Below, piece after piece: positions 7,998-17,125 of a stretch of 64,000 nt of DNA. Under the pieces are notes generated by a model, which worked only from the letters and a program-made list of their open reading frames with translations, was not told the origin of the DNA and did not search any database. This DNA comes from Opitutaceae bacterium. Lineage in GTDB: Bacteria > Verrucomicrobiota > Verrucomicrobiia > Opitutales > Opitutaceae. Each line of letters begins with the position of its first letter. Position 1 is the stretch's first letter. Position numbers and translations under genes: made by a program. The stretch spans positions 103,862 to 167,861 of the forward strand of contig JAQUYL010000003.1 in the NCBI GenBank assembly GCA_028691845.1. Direction: 5' to 3'.

Positions 7998-8981
7998 ATG
8001 GACTACATCAATCTTGGAAACGCCGGGGTAAAGGTTTCCCGAATCTGCCTGGGCACCATGACGTATGGTTCAAGCAAGTGGCGCCCGTGGGTACTCGAGG
8101 AGGAGGAAAGCCGGCCCTTAATTGAGCGAGCCCTGGAACTGGGGATAAATTTCTTCGACACTGCAGACATGTATTCCCTCGGCCGGAGCGAAGAGATCCT
8201 CGGCCGCGCCTTAAAGCACTTCGGCCGGCCGCGCGACCAGGTGGTGATCGCCACAAAGGTCTTCAATCCCATGGGGGACGATCCGAACCAGCGGGGCTTG
8301 TCGCGCAAGCACATCATGCATGCCATCGATGACAGTCTGAGGAGGCTCGGAACCGATTACGTGGATCTGTACCAGATCCACCGGTTCGATTATCAGACTC
8401 CGATTGAGGAGACGCTGCAGGCACTGCATGACGTAGTAAGAATGGGCAAGGCGCTCTATCTCGGAGCCTCTTCCATGTACGCCTGGCAGTTCGCCCGGAT
8501 GCTGCACAAGGCGGACGAGATGAGGCTGACCCGTTTCGTCACGATGCAGAACCACTACAACCTCATCTACCGGGAGGAGGAGCGAGAGATGATACCGCTA
8601 TGCCGCGAGGAATGCATCGGTCTCCTCCCGTGGAGCCCCCTGGCCCGCGGATTCCTGGCCGGCAACCGCCGGCGGGGAGACGCCGGGGAAACGACCCGGG
8701 CCAGAACCGATGAATACGCCCGCACGCTTTACTATCAAGATTCCGATTTCGTGGTGGTGGACCGGTTAAGCGAGATCGCGCGCCGGCGCGGCGTGCCGAA
8801 CATGCAGGTCGCACTGGCTTGGATTCTCCATCAGCCCGGCATCACGGCGCCAATCATCGGCGCGAGCAAGCTGCCGCACCTGGACGACGCGGCGGCGGCG
8901 GTGAACCTCAAGCTGGATGAGGCCGAACTGAAGGCGCTGGCCGAGTCATACCGGCCACACCCCATACTCGGCCACGTGTAG
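7998..8981 (+). CDS. Aldo/keto reductase
   Basis: 327 residues from the ATG at 7998 (MDYINLGNAGVKVSRICLGT), the canonical start of this family; the open frame extends upstream without homology. An NADPH-dependent oxidoreductase of the (beta/alpha)8 fold. The catalytic tetrad is visible: Asp54 and Tyr59 (FFDTADMYS), Lys87 (IATKVF) and His128 (YQIHRF). The cofactor-binding C-terminus (APIIGASKLPHLDDA) is intact. It resembles the YajO/Tas-like voltage-gated K+ channel beta-subunit-related branch. The substrate cannot be read. The 297-nt gap before it (7701-7997) contains no gene I can support. Confidence 0.93.
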   Translation: MDYINLGNAGVKVSRICLGTMTYGSSKWRPWVLEEEESRPLIERALELGINFFDTADMYSLGRSEEILGRALKHFGRPRDQVVIATKVFNPMGDDPNQRGLSRKHIMHAIDDSLRRLGTDYVDLYQIHRFDYQTPIEETLQALHDVVRMGKALYLGASSMYAWQFARMLHKADEMRLTRFVTMQNHYNLIYREEEREMIPLCREECIGLLPWSPLARGFLAGNRRRGDAGETTRARTDEYARTLYYQDSDFVVVDRLSEIARRRGVPNMQVALAWILHQPGITAPIIGASKLPHLDDAAAAVNLKLDEAELKALAESYRPHPILGHV

Positions 8982-9020
8982 GCAGGCGCGGGCCGTCGCT
9001 GACGGAAGCGGCCGGTTCCG

Positions 9021-9043
9021 GCCCCCATCCTCCCTGAGGGGGC
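9021..9043. terminator. Short GC stem-loop between convergent genes
   Basis: GCCCCC (9021-9026) can pair with GGGGGC (9038-9043) around an 11-nt loop. It lies between the aldo/keto reductase stop and the convergent pilB stop. There is no T-tract, so function as an intrinsic terminator is uncertain. Confidence 0.3.
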
Positions 9044-10756
9044 TTACAGATCCTCCGCCACGGTGGCGAGGGCCTCGGCGAGAGAGGTGACCCCCTCCTT
9101 CACCTTGACCAGACTATCCTGGTGCAGGGTCTTCATGCCCTTGCGCATGCTGATTCTCTTTAGCTCAACCGTCTCGGCCTCCTTGTTGATCGCGTCCACC
9201 AGCTCATCGTTGATGATCATGAGCTCGTGGATGCCGACGCGTCCCTTGTAGCCGGTGCCGCCGCACTTCGGGCAGCCCTTGGGGTGGGCCTTGTAGATCT
9301 TGCCGCTCCAGCCGATGCCCTCCTCCAGCACCGCCTTTTCGCGCCCTTCCGGTTCGTAGACGACGCGGCAGGTCTTGCACACGCGGCGCATCAGGCGCTG
9401 CGCGCAAACGCAGAGCAGGGAGGAGGAAATCATGAACGGTTCGATCCCCATGTCCACGAGGCGGGCGATCGTGCCCGGCGCATCGTTGGTGTGCAGGGTG
9501 GAGATCAGCAGGTGACCGGTGAGCGCAGCCTCCACCGCGATGTTGGCCGTCTCTTTGTCGCGGATTTCGCCCACGAGGATTATGTCCGGATCCTGGCGCA
9601 GGAAGGCGCGCAGCGCCGTGGCAAATGTCAGCCCGATCTGGCGGTGCATCTGCATCTGGTTGATGCCGGGCAGGGTGTATTCGATGGGGTCCTCCGCGGT
9701 GCGGATGACAACATCGGGTGTGTTGATCTCGTTGAGCGCCGAATACATCGTCATCGACTTGCCCGAGCCGGTCGGCCCGCAATGCAGGATCATGCCGTAG
9801 GGCTGGCGGATGCACTCGCGGTATTTGGCCAGGTTCTCCTCGGTGAAGCCGAGCGCCGGCAGAGGCAGCGTGGTCTTCTGCTTGTCGAGCACCCGCAGCA
9901 CCAAGCCCTCGCCGTGGTTCAACGGCGCCGTGGAGACGCGCAGGTCGATATCGATGTTCTTCTTCGTATATTGCTTGAAGACAATGCGCCCGTCCTGTGG
10001 GAGGCGCCGTTCGGCAATATCGAGATTGCACATGATCTTGAGGCGCGCGACCAGCGCCCCGGCCACCTTGATCGGCAGGCGCAGCTTCTCCACGCAAATA
10101 CCGTCGATCCGGTAGCGGACAACGAGCTCCTTCTCCCAGGGCTCGACGTGAATGTCACTGGCTCCGCCGAAATAGGCGTCCTCGATGATCCTGTTGGCCA
10201 GATCGATGATCGGACCCGATTCCTCGCTTTGCAGATCCTCGTCCTTGATCTCGGTCTCGTCACCGCCGAAATGCATGCCGATCTGTTCGACGACATCGGT
10301 GAACTGCAGTTCTTCCCTCGGCTGTTCCTTTTTGAGCTTCTCACGAATCTCGCTTTCGCGACCAAGCAGACGCACGACGCGCTTGCCCGTCATCTCCTGG
10401 ATCTTGGCCGGGATTGTGACCTCAAAGGGATTGGCGAAGGCGATGAGCAGGAAATCGCCCACCTGCCCCACCGGCAGCACGAGGTTCTGCTGGCAGAATT
10501 CCGTGTCGAGCTTCTCAAATGTGGCCGAATGCACCCGGTAGCGGCTCACGTTGTAGGGAGTGAGGCCGAGTGCCTTGGATTTCGCGAGCAGGAGCTGGAA
10601 CGGAGTGATCCGGTAGTCCGCTTGCAGTAACTGGTCGAGGGCGTCCCCCGTCAGCTCGGTCGGCGTGGCGAGCAGCGCCTTCTTCTGCTCAGTCGACAGC
10701 TTGCCCAACTCCACAAGTTGGTCGATGATTTGAGTCTGGACGCGGCCGAGGGGCAT
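9044..10756 (-). CDS. pilB: Type IV pilus assembly / type II secretion ATPase (PilB/GspE family)
   Basis: 570 residues, full length for the family. It powers pilin or pseudopilin polymerisation from the cytoplasm. The N-terminal MshEN-like region (about 1-150) is followed by the ATPase core: Walker A GPTGSGKS near residue 326, an Asp box (RTAEDPIEY), Walker [13 protein letters not shown] near 388, a His box (STLHTND), and two CxxC pairs of the zinc loop (CKTC near 458, CPKC near 492). It sits 6 nt downstream of a gene for a stand-alone MshEN-type protein. No other pilus genes lie in the window, so pilus versus secretion cannot be fixed. Confidence 0.92.
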   Translation of the reverse strand: MPLGRVQTQIIDQLVELGKLSTEQKKALLATPTELTGDALDQLLQADYRITPFQLLLAKSKALGLTPYNVSRYRVHSATFEKLDTEFCQQNLVLPVGQVGDFLLIAFANPFEVTIPAKIQEMTGKRVVRLLGRESEIREKLKKEQPREELQFTDVVEQIGMHFGGDETEIKDEDLQSEESGPIIDLANRIIEDAYFGGASDIHVEPWEKELVVRYRIDGICVEKLRLPIKVAGALVARLKIMCNLDIAERRLPQDGRIVFKQYTKKNIDIDLRVSTAPLNHGEGLVLRVLDKQKTTLPLPALGFTEENLAKYRECIRQPYGMILHCGPTGSGKSMTMYSALNEINTPDVVIRTAEDPIEYTLPGINQMQMHRQIGLTFATALRAFLRQDPDIILVGEIRDKETANIAVEAALTGHLLISTLHTNDAPGTIARLVDMGIEPFMISSSLLCVCAQRLMRRVCKTCRVVYEPEGREKAVLEEGIGWSGKIYKAHPKGCPKCGGTGYKGRVGIHELMIINDELVDAINKEAETVELKRISMRKGMKTLHQDSLVKVKEGVTSLAEALATVAEDL

Positions 10757-10762
10757 GGCGGA

Positions 10763-11464
10763 TCAGCTGGCCTTGGGCTTCGGCGCGCCGGAGGAGGGCT
10801 TGCCGAAGGGGGCCGCAGTGGGGGTTTTCCCGAACGGGGCTGCCGTTGGGGGTTTCCCGAACGGGGCTGCCGTTGGGGGTTTCCCGAACGGGGCTGCCGT
10901 TGGGGTTTTCGCAACAGGAACCGTTTGGGGAGGGGTGCCAAAGGGGGCGATTGTCCCCGGCCGAATGCCCTGCGGGTTGGCTCGCTCCTGCTCCAGTTTC
11001 TCAAGGAAATCGGCGATGATCTCCATCGTCGTGGCCTGCCAGATGATCTGGCCGCCCAGTTTATTTTCAAAAAGGCTGCGTACGGTCGGACTGAGGTAGT
11101 AGGCCGAAGCGACAAAAAAGAAATCCTCCTCCCGATCGTAGGGAATCGACCACGTTGCCCAGCACTCGCCGATTTCGATGTCCTTTTTGACTTCGTCTGG
11201 CACCTCATAGCCCCGAAGGTCGACGAGTCCGATGCCCTGCTCGTCCACCACGTGCTGCAGCAAGTCCTCCTCGCGCAGGACCTTCATTTCATACACCAGG
11301 ACGCCCAGCACCGAGACCTGCCGCGGCATCCCCGTGTCGACCAGTTCCAGCAAACGCTCGTTGGCCAGTTCGAGGTCTTCGAGCTTCACGAGGCCGTGCT
11401 CGGCGAGCGCCGCCCCGAGCATGCGGTTGGCGCGCATAACTAAAGTTCGAGGTCCCATGGCCAT
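10763..11464 (-). CDS. MshEN-domain (GspE N-terminal-like) protein with a repetitive C-terminal tail
   Basis: About 233 residues from the ATG at 11464 (MAMGPRTLVMRAN); a TTG at 11476 and an ATG at 11458 are alternatives. Residues 1-165 resemble the N-terminal domain of GspE/PilB ATPases (LGAALAEHGLVKLEDLELAN, then VLREEDLLQHVVDEQ), in some members a c-di-GMP-binding module, but there is no ATPase domain. The C-terminus carries four tandem nine-residue units of the type PTAAPFGKP and ends in a basic SSGAPKPKAS. The gene ends 6 nt before pilB, so it may be a regulatory partner of that ATPase. Obg lies 12 nt upstream, so the three genes may be cotranscribed. Confidence 0.75.
   Translation of the reverse strand: MAMGPRTLVMRANRMLGAALAEHGLVKLEDLELANERLLELVDTGMPRQVSVLGVLVYEMKVLREEDLLQHVVDEQGIGLVDLRGYEVPDEVKKDIEIGECWATWSIPYDREEDFFFVASAYYLSPTVRSLFENKLGGQIIWQATTMEIIADFLEKLEQERANPQGIRPGTIAPFGTPPQTVPVAKTPTAAPFGKPPTAAPFGKPPTAAPFGKTPTAAPFGKPSSGAPKPKAS
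10802..10909 (-). repeat. Four 27-bp tandem repeats inside the MshEN-protein gene
   Basis: Three near-perfect 27-bp units start at 10829, 10856 and 10883 (each beginning CCCGAACGGGGCTGCCGTTG on the plus strand), preceded by a diverged unit at 10802. Because 27 is a multiple of three, unit number can change without breaking the frame. Confidence 0.9.
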
Positions 11465-11476
11465 CCTGCCCGGCAA

Positions 11477-12514
11477 TTATCCGGCTGGCGGCGTCTTTGG
11501 CGACACCTTTTCGTGCCCCCGGAACCTGCGCACCCGCTTTAACAATTCTTTCTTAAGTTTCTCAAGTCCATCGCCAGTCGTGCAGGAAATCGGGAAAATT
11601 CCTTTTTCTGGATGGCGGCGCTTGAACTTTGCCAAGTGGGCTTTGGCCTCCGGGAGATCCGTTTTGTTGGCCGCAATCAGCCGCGGTTTGTTCAGCATTT
11701 TGGGATCGTAGAGTTCCAGCTCGCGCAGCAGCTGCGTGTAATCTTCGCGTGGATCGCGCCCGTCAACACCGGCCATGTCCACGATCACCAGCAGCACGCT
11801 GCACCGCTCGATGTGCCGGAGAAAACGGTGGCCCAAGCCGCGATTCTGGCTGGCTCCCTCGATGAGGCCGGGCACGTCGGCCATCAACAGGCGGTCGGAT
11901 TCCTCCGGATAGTCGATGACCCCGATCTGCGGATGCAAAGTCGTGAACGGATAGGACGCCGTCCTTGGACGGGCGTTGGTGATGCGGTTCGTCAGGGAGG
12001 ATTTGCCGGCATTGGGGAAACCCACGAGTCCCACGTCGGCGATGCTCTTCAGCACGAGCCGGAAATCGCCCGACTCGCCGGGCTCGCCGGGATAGGATTT
12101 CCGCGGCGCACGATTGACCGGCGATTTGAAATGTGTGTTGCCCCAGCCGCCCTTGCCGCCCTTGCAAAGCACGAACTCCTCCCCATCCCTCAGGATCTCG
12201 GTCACCATGGCCCCGGTCTCCTCGTTCGTCACCACCGTGCCAAGTGGAACCCGGAGGGTCGCCGGCCTGCCCTCGCGGCCAGCGCAATCCTTGCCCTGGC
12301 CGTGCTCGCCGCGCCCCCCCCTCCAGTGCGGCTTGTATTTGTAGTCGATGAGATTGTTCGTATCGTCGTCGCCCACGAGGATAACGTCACCGCCCTTGCC
12401 CCCGTCGCCCCCGTTGGGGCCACCCCATGGCTCGTATTTTTCACGGCGAAAGCTGACGCAACCGCGCCCGCCATCCCCGGCCTTAACTTTGATGAGTGCT
12501 TCGTCGACGAACAT
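11477..12514 (-). CDS. obg: GTPase Obg/CgtA
   Basis: 345 residues from the ATG at 12514 (MFVDEALIKVKAGDGGRGCV); the frame continues upstream without Obg homology. Residues 1-158 are the glycine-rich OBG fold (GDGGRG, GGPNGGDGGKGGDV, GKDCAGREGRPA). The G domain has G1 GFPNAGKSS (about 168), the switch with YPFTTLHP, G3 DVPG, G4 NKTD and G5 SCTTGDG. It is a ribosome-associated GTPase involved in 50S maturation and stress control. It lacks a long C-terminal extension, as in many Gram-negatives. Confidence 0.97.
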   Translation of the reverse strand: MFVDEALIKVKAGDGGRGCVSFRREKYEPWGGPNGGDGGKGGDVILVGDDDTNNLIDYKYKPHWRGGRGEHGQGKDCAGREGRPATLRVPLGTVVTNEETGAMVTEILRDGEEFVLCKGGKGGWGNTHFKSPVNRAPRKSYPGEPGESGDFRLVLKSIADVGLVGFPNAGKSSLTNRITNARPRTASYPFTTLHPQIGVIDYPEESDRLLMADVPGLIEGASQNRGLGHRFLRHIERCSVLLVIVDMAGVDGRDPREDYTQLLRELELYDPKMLNKPRLIAANKTDLPEAKAHLAKFKRRHPEKGIFPISCTTGDGLEKLKKELLKRVRRFRGHEKVSPKTPPAG

Positions 12515-12713
12515 GCCGGTTACGGTGCAGACTCCGGGCGTTTTGCCAAGCGATGATCTGTCGGGACGCCCCCTCCCTCCCCGCCCGCCCCCGGAACGAA
12601 GCTGCACCCTTCGGCCGGACAGCGCAAAGACCGGACCCTCATACCGATGCCGGCGAAGATGATCCTTTCTCCCTCCGCCGATTTGATTATTAAAAAAAAC
12701 CCAAAGTGAGGTC
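12515..12713. promoter_or_regulatory. Divergent intergenic region of obg and a secreted-protein gene
   Basis: 199 nt between two divergent starts, with an AT-rich core at about 12675-12705 (TTGATTATTAAAAAAAACCC) in otherwise GC-rich DNA. This is the likely place for both promoters, but I cannot assign convincing -35/-10 pairs. A GAGG Shine-Dalgarno precedes the rightward ATG at 12714. Confidence 0.4.
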
Positions 12714-13364
12714 ATGAAAACGAGTCCTCTCGTGTTTGGCTTGCTAGCCTGCCTTCCGATGCCCTGGGCGGGAAGGGCCGCAGATATGTGGTCGTTCGAG
12801 TTTCTCGGCGGCGCTCCCTACCATTTTGTCACGCCACTCCGAATTTATCAGTCCGGCCAGCCCGTTATCAAGGTCAACGCCCGTTATAACGCCAAGCCGT
12901 TCGAGGTCCCGCGTTACTATTCCGTGCGGATCGGAGCCTGGTCGGGCAACCGCGCATGGGAGATGGAGCTCATCCACGACAAGATTTATCTGAAAAACCG
13001 TCCGCCCCAGGTCGAGGAGTTCTCCGTTTCCCATGGCTATAACCTGCTTACCGTAAACCGAGCCTGGCTGCTTCGGAAATTCGTCTGTCGCCTGGGCGCT
13101 GGCGCCGTCGTCGCCCACCCAGAGAGCACCGTCCGGGGAAAGAAAATCCCCGAGGACCGGGGACTCTTCAATGATGGTTATTATCTTTCCGGTCCGACGG
13201 TGCAGACCTCTCTGGGACGTAGGATCCCCCTCCACCCAAGGCTGTTCCTAGCAGCTGAGGTGAGACTGACCGCCTCTTTCGCACGCATGCCTGTGGAAAA
13301 TGGACGGGCGACTGTGCCGACAACCGCCGCGCACGTGCTCTTCGGTCTTGGTTACAACCACTGA
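12714..13364 (+). CDS. Exported protein of unknown function, possibly an outer-membrane beta-barrel
   Basis: 216 residues, beginning with a clear Sec signal peptide (MKTSPLVFGLLACLPMPW then AGRAA as cleavage region). The mature part alternates aromatic and polar residues (YHFVTPLRIYQSG, YYSVRIGAWSG, FNDGYYLSGPTVQTSLGRRI, LFLAAEVRLTASF, VLFGLGYNH), as in small outer-membrane beta-barrels. I do not recognise a named family. It stands alone, divergent from obg and convergent with ftsZ. A GAGG ribosome-binding site lies just before the ATG. Confidence 0.75.
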   Translation: MKTSPLVFGLLACLPMPWAGRAADMWSFEFLGGAPYHFVTPLRIYQSGQPVIKVNARYNAKPFEVPRYYSVRIGAWSGNRAWEMELIHDKIYLKNRPPQVEEFSVSHGYNLLTVNRAWLLRKFVCRLGAGAVVAHPESTVRGKKIPEDRGLFNDGYYLSGPTVQTSLGRRIPLHPRLFLAAEVRLTASFARMPVENGRATVPTTAAHVLFGLGYNH

Positions 13365-13578
13365 GCCCCGGATGGGTAGCCGCTGGAAAATGGCTCCGCC
13401 CTCCATGCGGTCTGGACCCTTCCCACTCATCTAGGATGAAACCCAGAAATCAGACGCCACCCTTTCGCCAGCGCTGCTCCCAGGTGCAAACCCCGGGGAT
13501 GCTTGGCGCAACCTGCACCGCTCCGCTCGCAGAATGCCGGCCGGGAGGCCTGATATCAATCGCGATACCCCGTAGCCA

Positions 13579-13599
13579 GCCGCAGGACAGATCTGCGGC
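13579..13599 (-). terminator. Perfect stem-loop downstream of ftsZ
   Basis: GCCGCAG pairs with CTGCGGC across a 7-nt loop, about 21 nt after the ftsZ stop. No U-tract follows, so it may end the dcw transcript only with help or merely protect the 3' end. The rest of 13365-13620 shows no gene. Confidence 0.4.
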
Positions 13600-13620
13600 C
13601 ATCGTCAATCCGCTCGCACT

Positions 13621-14940
13621 TCAGACTGCAATCTTGATGCCCCTCCGCAGATAGGTGGGCACATCGAGATCCTGTCCTTCGAACAGGTTGCGCTCGGATT
13701 TATCGAAGGCTCCGCGATCCGGCGAGGGCTCGGTGAAGGAAAATTCGTCCTGGTTGGCCGTGTCTTCCTTGTCGGCGGCAGGTTTGGCCGCCCCGGCATG
13801 CGTCGCCGCCGTCGTCGACGGATGCGAACCTTCGGAAACAACCGTGGTCGTCACCGTGGGATTATGACCGGTGGCGAAGGACGTGGCGGTGTGGCCCGGT
13901 TTCTCCGGCTTGCACACGCGGACCGGAGTCCGGCGGGCGAAGTTGCGACCGCCGAGATCAGTGGTGCCGATGACGCAAAGCTCCACCCGCCCCTGCATCG
14001 CTTCGTCGATGACCGCGCCCATGACGACGTGCGCCTCCTTGCCGAATTCGTCGGTCACTGCGGTCATCAATTCGTTGACTTTTGTCAGGCTCAGGTCCGG
14101 CCCGCCGACCAGGTTGACGAGCAGGCGATCGGCCTTGCGCGCAAACTCCGGCGTGTGCAGGAGGGCGCATTGCTTGAGGTTGGCAAACGCCAGCATCGCC
14201 GGATCCTCGCCTTCCCCGGTGCCCAGGCCGAAAAGCGTCTTTCCCCCGCGCTGATGGAACACCTGCCGCAGGGTCTGGAAATCGACATTGATAAGTCCGG
14301 TACGGGAGAGCATGGCCCAGATGGATTTCACCCCGCGGCTGATCCATTCGTCGGCCCGCGCAAAGGCATCAAGTACGCTGGTCTGATCATTGCCTTCCTG
14401 CAGGAGCATGTCGTTCGGGAGTGGAATCACGGCGTCGCACACCTGCCGCAGGGCCGCCAACGCTTCCTCGGCCTGCTTGCGGCGGCGTCCTCCCTCGAAG
14501 CTGAAGGGAAGAGTGACAAATGCGATGACCAGTGCGCCCGCCTCGGCCGCCGCCTCGGCCACGACAGACGCGGCCCCCGAGCCCGTGCCACCACCCAGTC
14601 CGGCCAGCAGGAAGACCAGATCGGCGTCCTTCACAACCTCGTCGATCTTGTCGCGGTCGGCCTCGGCCGCCCGCAGGCCCAGCTCAGGATCGCCGCCGGC
14701 GCTCAGCCCGCGCGTGACGGATGTGCCAATGAGCACCTTGTCCTGCACCGGCGAGGTGCAGAGCGCCTTGTAGTCGGTGTTGATGACCGCGAGCTGCAGG
14801 CGGTCAAGATTCTCCATCTTCAGACGGTCGACGGCATTGGCGCCACCCCCCCCCACTCCCACGAGCTTGATGGCGACCGAGCGGTCTGTCAGGGCGTCAG
14901 GGGTGAGAGGTAGGAAATTTTCTCCCGGAGTCGGTTGCAT
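13621..14940 (-). CDS. ftsZ: Cell division protein FtsZ
   Basis: 439 residues. The tubulin-like GTPase that forms the Z-ring. Visible: T1 VGVGGGGANAVD, the T4 signature GGGTGSGAA (tubulin-like Ser where many FtsZ have Thr), T7 INVDF with the synergy Asp, and at the extreme C-terminus LDVPTYLRR, the conserved peptide that binds FtsA, followed by GIKIAV. A variable linker of about 90 residues (about 330-425) separates core and tail. The ATG is 3 nt after the ftsA stop. It is the last gene of the dcw cluster. Confidence 0.97.
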   Translation of the reverse strand: MQPTPGENFLPLTPDALTDRSVAIKLVGVGGGGANAVDRLKMENLDRLQLAVINTDYKALCTSPVQDKVLIGTSVTRGLSAGGDPELGLRAAEADRDKIDEVVKDADLVFLLAGLGGGTGSGAASVVAEAAAEAGALVIAFVTLPFSFEGGRRRKQAEEALAALRQVCDAVIPLPNDMLLQEGNDQTSVLDAFARADEWISRGVKSIWAMLSRTGLINVDFQTLRQVFHQRGGKTLFGLGTGEGEDPAMLAFANLKQCALLHTPEFARKADRLLVNLVGGPDLSLTKVNELMTAVTDEFGKEAHVVMGAVIDEAMQGRVELCVIGTTDLGGRNFARRTPVRVCKPEKPGHTATSFATGHNPTVTTTVVSEGSHPSTTAATHAGAAKPAADKEDTANQDEFSFTEPSPDRGAFDKSERNLFEGQDLDVPTYLRRGIKIAV

Positions 14941-14943
14941 GGG

Positions 14944-16164
14944 TCAGGTGGAAATAAAAATCTTTTTGAGATTGGATAGGAACGAGGGATGGCGCCGCGT
15001 CCCCCCGCCCGGCGATTCCTGCAGGGCGCGCAGGCCGAACTGGAAGACCCCCAGCACGGTGCTGAACATCGGATCGCGCAGCTCCTCTTTCACCCAGGGA
15101 GGGGCTTCGCCGCGCCGGGCCGGAAGCCCGAACACCCGGGTGGCGGCCTCCTCGATGGCGGGCAGCTTCGCCGTGCCGCCGGTGAGAACCACCCCGCCCC
15201 CGACCTGCTCGGGGACGAACGCCGGACCGAGTTTTTTCTTTACCACCTCCAGCAGTTCCCCCGTGCGCGCAGCGGTGATCTGTTCAATGGCAAGCCGCGG
15301 AAACTGCCGGTCGCCGATCGTCAGCGCGCCGTCGAGCCACACCTTGTCGTCCCGGCTGCGGGTTTGCACCAAGGCCCGGCCGTAGCGGAGTTTCAGCACG
15401 TCGGCCGGCGCCTGGGGCACGCGCAACCCGATGCTAAGGTCGTTGGTGACATGTTCGCCACCGACAGGCACGGTGCCGGTAATCAGCACGTGACCGTCGC
15501 GATACAGCACGTAGTTCGTAATGCCCTTGCCGATGCCGATCACGAGAACCCCGTGGGCCCTGTCTTCGGCGGTGGTGAGCAGCGTTCCATTGGCAAGGCT
15601 GGCGAGCACCAACTCGCTGACCTCGATATGGTGGCCGGTGATGGCGTGAATATTGTCGCTCACCTTGCTCTGCTGACCATGCACAATCCAGTAGCCGACT
15701 TCGAGGCGGCGGCCGCAATGGTGCTCGGGATTCGGGACCGTGCGCCCGTCGAGCCGGAACGGCCGGCGCAATTCGTGGATACGCGTGCGCCCCTCTGGCA
15801 GTTCCTTTTCCTTCGCCAATTCGCACACATGGGCGATATCCATCGCCGTGACTGTGTTGTCGGCCGACTTCACGTTGACCGAGGCTTCATTGTAAAATCC
15901 GTCGAGGTGCCCGCCTGTCTGCGCGAGCCACACCTCCTCGATGCGGGCGCCCGCCCGCTTCTCGGCCATCTCCAGGGCTTGGCCCGTGCATTCGCACGCG
16001 GCCTTGTAGTCGATGATCTCGCCCTTGGTCACGCCACGGCTCGAGGCCACGCCCAGACCGATGATATTGAGACTGTGCCCCCGGGCAATCTCGCCCACAA
16101 GCACCGCCACCTTGCTAGTGCCGATCTCGACTGCACCAATGATCCTCCCGCTGCTAGAGAGCAC
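14944..16164 (-). CDS. ftsA: Cell division protein FtsA
   Basis: 406 residues, actin-like ATPase fold. It tethers FtsZ filaments to the membrane. Seen: phosphate-1 GAVEIGTSKVAVLVGEI, the SHVS/1C region, phosphate-2 GVLVIGIGKGITNY, the adenosine motif VVLTGGTAKLP, and a basic amphipathic C-terminus (LSNLKKIFIST) for membrane attachment. Its start lies 11 nt inside the ftsQ 3' end and it is followed by ftsZ, so FtsA and FtsZ are likely co-translated. Confidence 0.93.
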   Translation of the reverse strand: MLSSSGRIIGAVEIGTSKVAVLVGEIARGHSLNIIGLGVASSRGVTKGEIIDYKAACECTGQALEMAEKRAGARIEEVWLAQTGGHLDGFYNEASVNVKSADNTVTAMDIAHVCELAKEKELPEGRTRIHELRRPFRLDGRTVPNPEHHCGRRLEVGYWIVHGQQSKVSDNIHAITGHHIEVSELVLASLANGTLLTTAEDRAHGVLVIGIGKGITNYVLYRDGHVLITGTVPVGGEHVTNDLSIGLRVPQAPADVLKLRYGRALVQTRSRDDKVWLDGALTIGDRQFPRLAIEQITAARTGELLEVVKKKLGPAFVPEQVGGGVVLTGGTAKLPAIEEAATRVFGLPARRGEAPPWVKEELRDPMFSTVLGVFQFGLRALQESPGGGTRRHPSFLSNLKKIFIST

Positions 16165-17125
16165 GTTTCCCTTTCGTTTGATTGCTCATGGTTGGCTGTA
16201 ATTGCAGAAGCTCCGGCGGCGGACGCTCCGGGGTGAGCGGCACCTGGCTGCCCAGCGTCAGATTCACCGTCTTGATCGCGGGATCCGGCAAGCGCCGCAT
16301 GGCGTCCATCACAAAATCCAATCGGGACAACTGGCGGAAGAAGTCGTCCTTCCGGCTGAATAGGACGACGGGAATCTCCTTGGATCGGACCATGATCTCG
16401 CCGTTCTCCTTCAGGCGCGCCAGCGAGACCACCTGCCAGCTGCGGTAAAGGTGCGGCGCCTGCAGTTGCGCGGTGGCCAGCAGGTCCGATACGATGTCCA
16501 TGCCCTCGATCGGCCGAAACCCCGTGCCCGCGCGCACCAGCTTGATGCCGTCGAGAAACGGCAGGGTTGAAAGCATCGGCAGATCTGAGTGGATGCCCTC
16601 ATAGACCACGCCATCCTTGGCCACGAGCAGCTGCTGCGGCCGGCCGCTCGCGTCCGCGGCCTGCACCCGTGCGACCGGGGTGCGCTCCTGAATCGCGACT
16701 CCGAGTTTGTCCGGGAAATTGCGGGTCAGCACGACGCCGCGCACCTGGCCATGGGCCAGCAAACGGTCGCGCAGTGCTCCCAGATCGAGCGACATGAGGG
16801 TGGCGTTCCGGGGCAGATTGATCACTCCTTCGACCCATTGCTGGGTGAGCACGCCATCCGTGACAAACGGTTCGAGGCCGCACACGGGATCGCTGTGCAC
16901 CGCCGCCGTGACAGCAGTGCGGTCTGTCTCCCAAGCATAGACAATCTCGTAGATGCCCCAAGCCGCCAGTACGACGCCAAGGAATAGCAGGCCGACCTTG
17001 AGCCAGCCCAGCCGCTGCCGGCACCGTCCCTGGCGCGACATGGCGCGCGGCTGAACTTCCTGGCGGATCTCCCGCCAGGAGCAGCCGGCCGAACGACGCA
17101 TCGGACTCTTTGTGGCTGAACTCAT
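16154..17125 (-). CDS. ftsQ: Cell division protein FtsQ/DivIB-like
   Basis: 323 residues from the ATG at 17125, which overlaps the ddl stop as ATGA. A cytoplasmic basic stretch is followed by one membrane helix (LKVGLLFLGVVLAAWGIYEI, residues about 42-62), a POTRA-like region (LPRNATLMSLDLGALRDRL ... VRGVVLTRNFPDKLGVAIQERTP) and an FtsQ beta domain. The extracytoplasmic part organises the FtsBL and FtsWI sub-complexes. Sequence identity in this family is low; the call rests on topology, the POTRA motif and its place between ddl and ftsA. Confidence 0.87.
   Translation of the reverse strand: MSSATKSPMRRSAGCSWREIRQEVQPRAMSRQGRCRQRLGWLKVGLLFLGVVLAAWGIYEIVYAWETDRTAVTAAVHSDPVCGLEPFVTDGVLTQQWVEGVINLPRNATLMSLDLGALRDRLLAHGQVRGVVLTRNFPDKLGVAIQERTPVARVQAADASGRPQQLLVAKDGVVYEGIHSDLPMLSTLPFLDGIKLVRAGTGFRPIEGMDIVSDLLATAQLQAPHLYRSWQVVSLARLKENGEIMVRSKEIPVVLFSRKDDFFRQLSRLDFVMDAMRRLPDPAIKTVNLTLGSQVPLTPERPPPELLQLQPTMSNQTKGKRAL

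Noticed and set aside
10802..10909. 27-bp repeats as a CRISPR or regulatory array
   Set aside because: They are contiguous, in frame and encode a nine-residue protein repeat.
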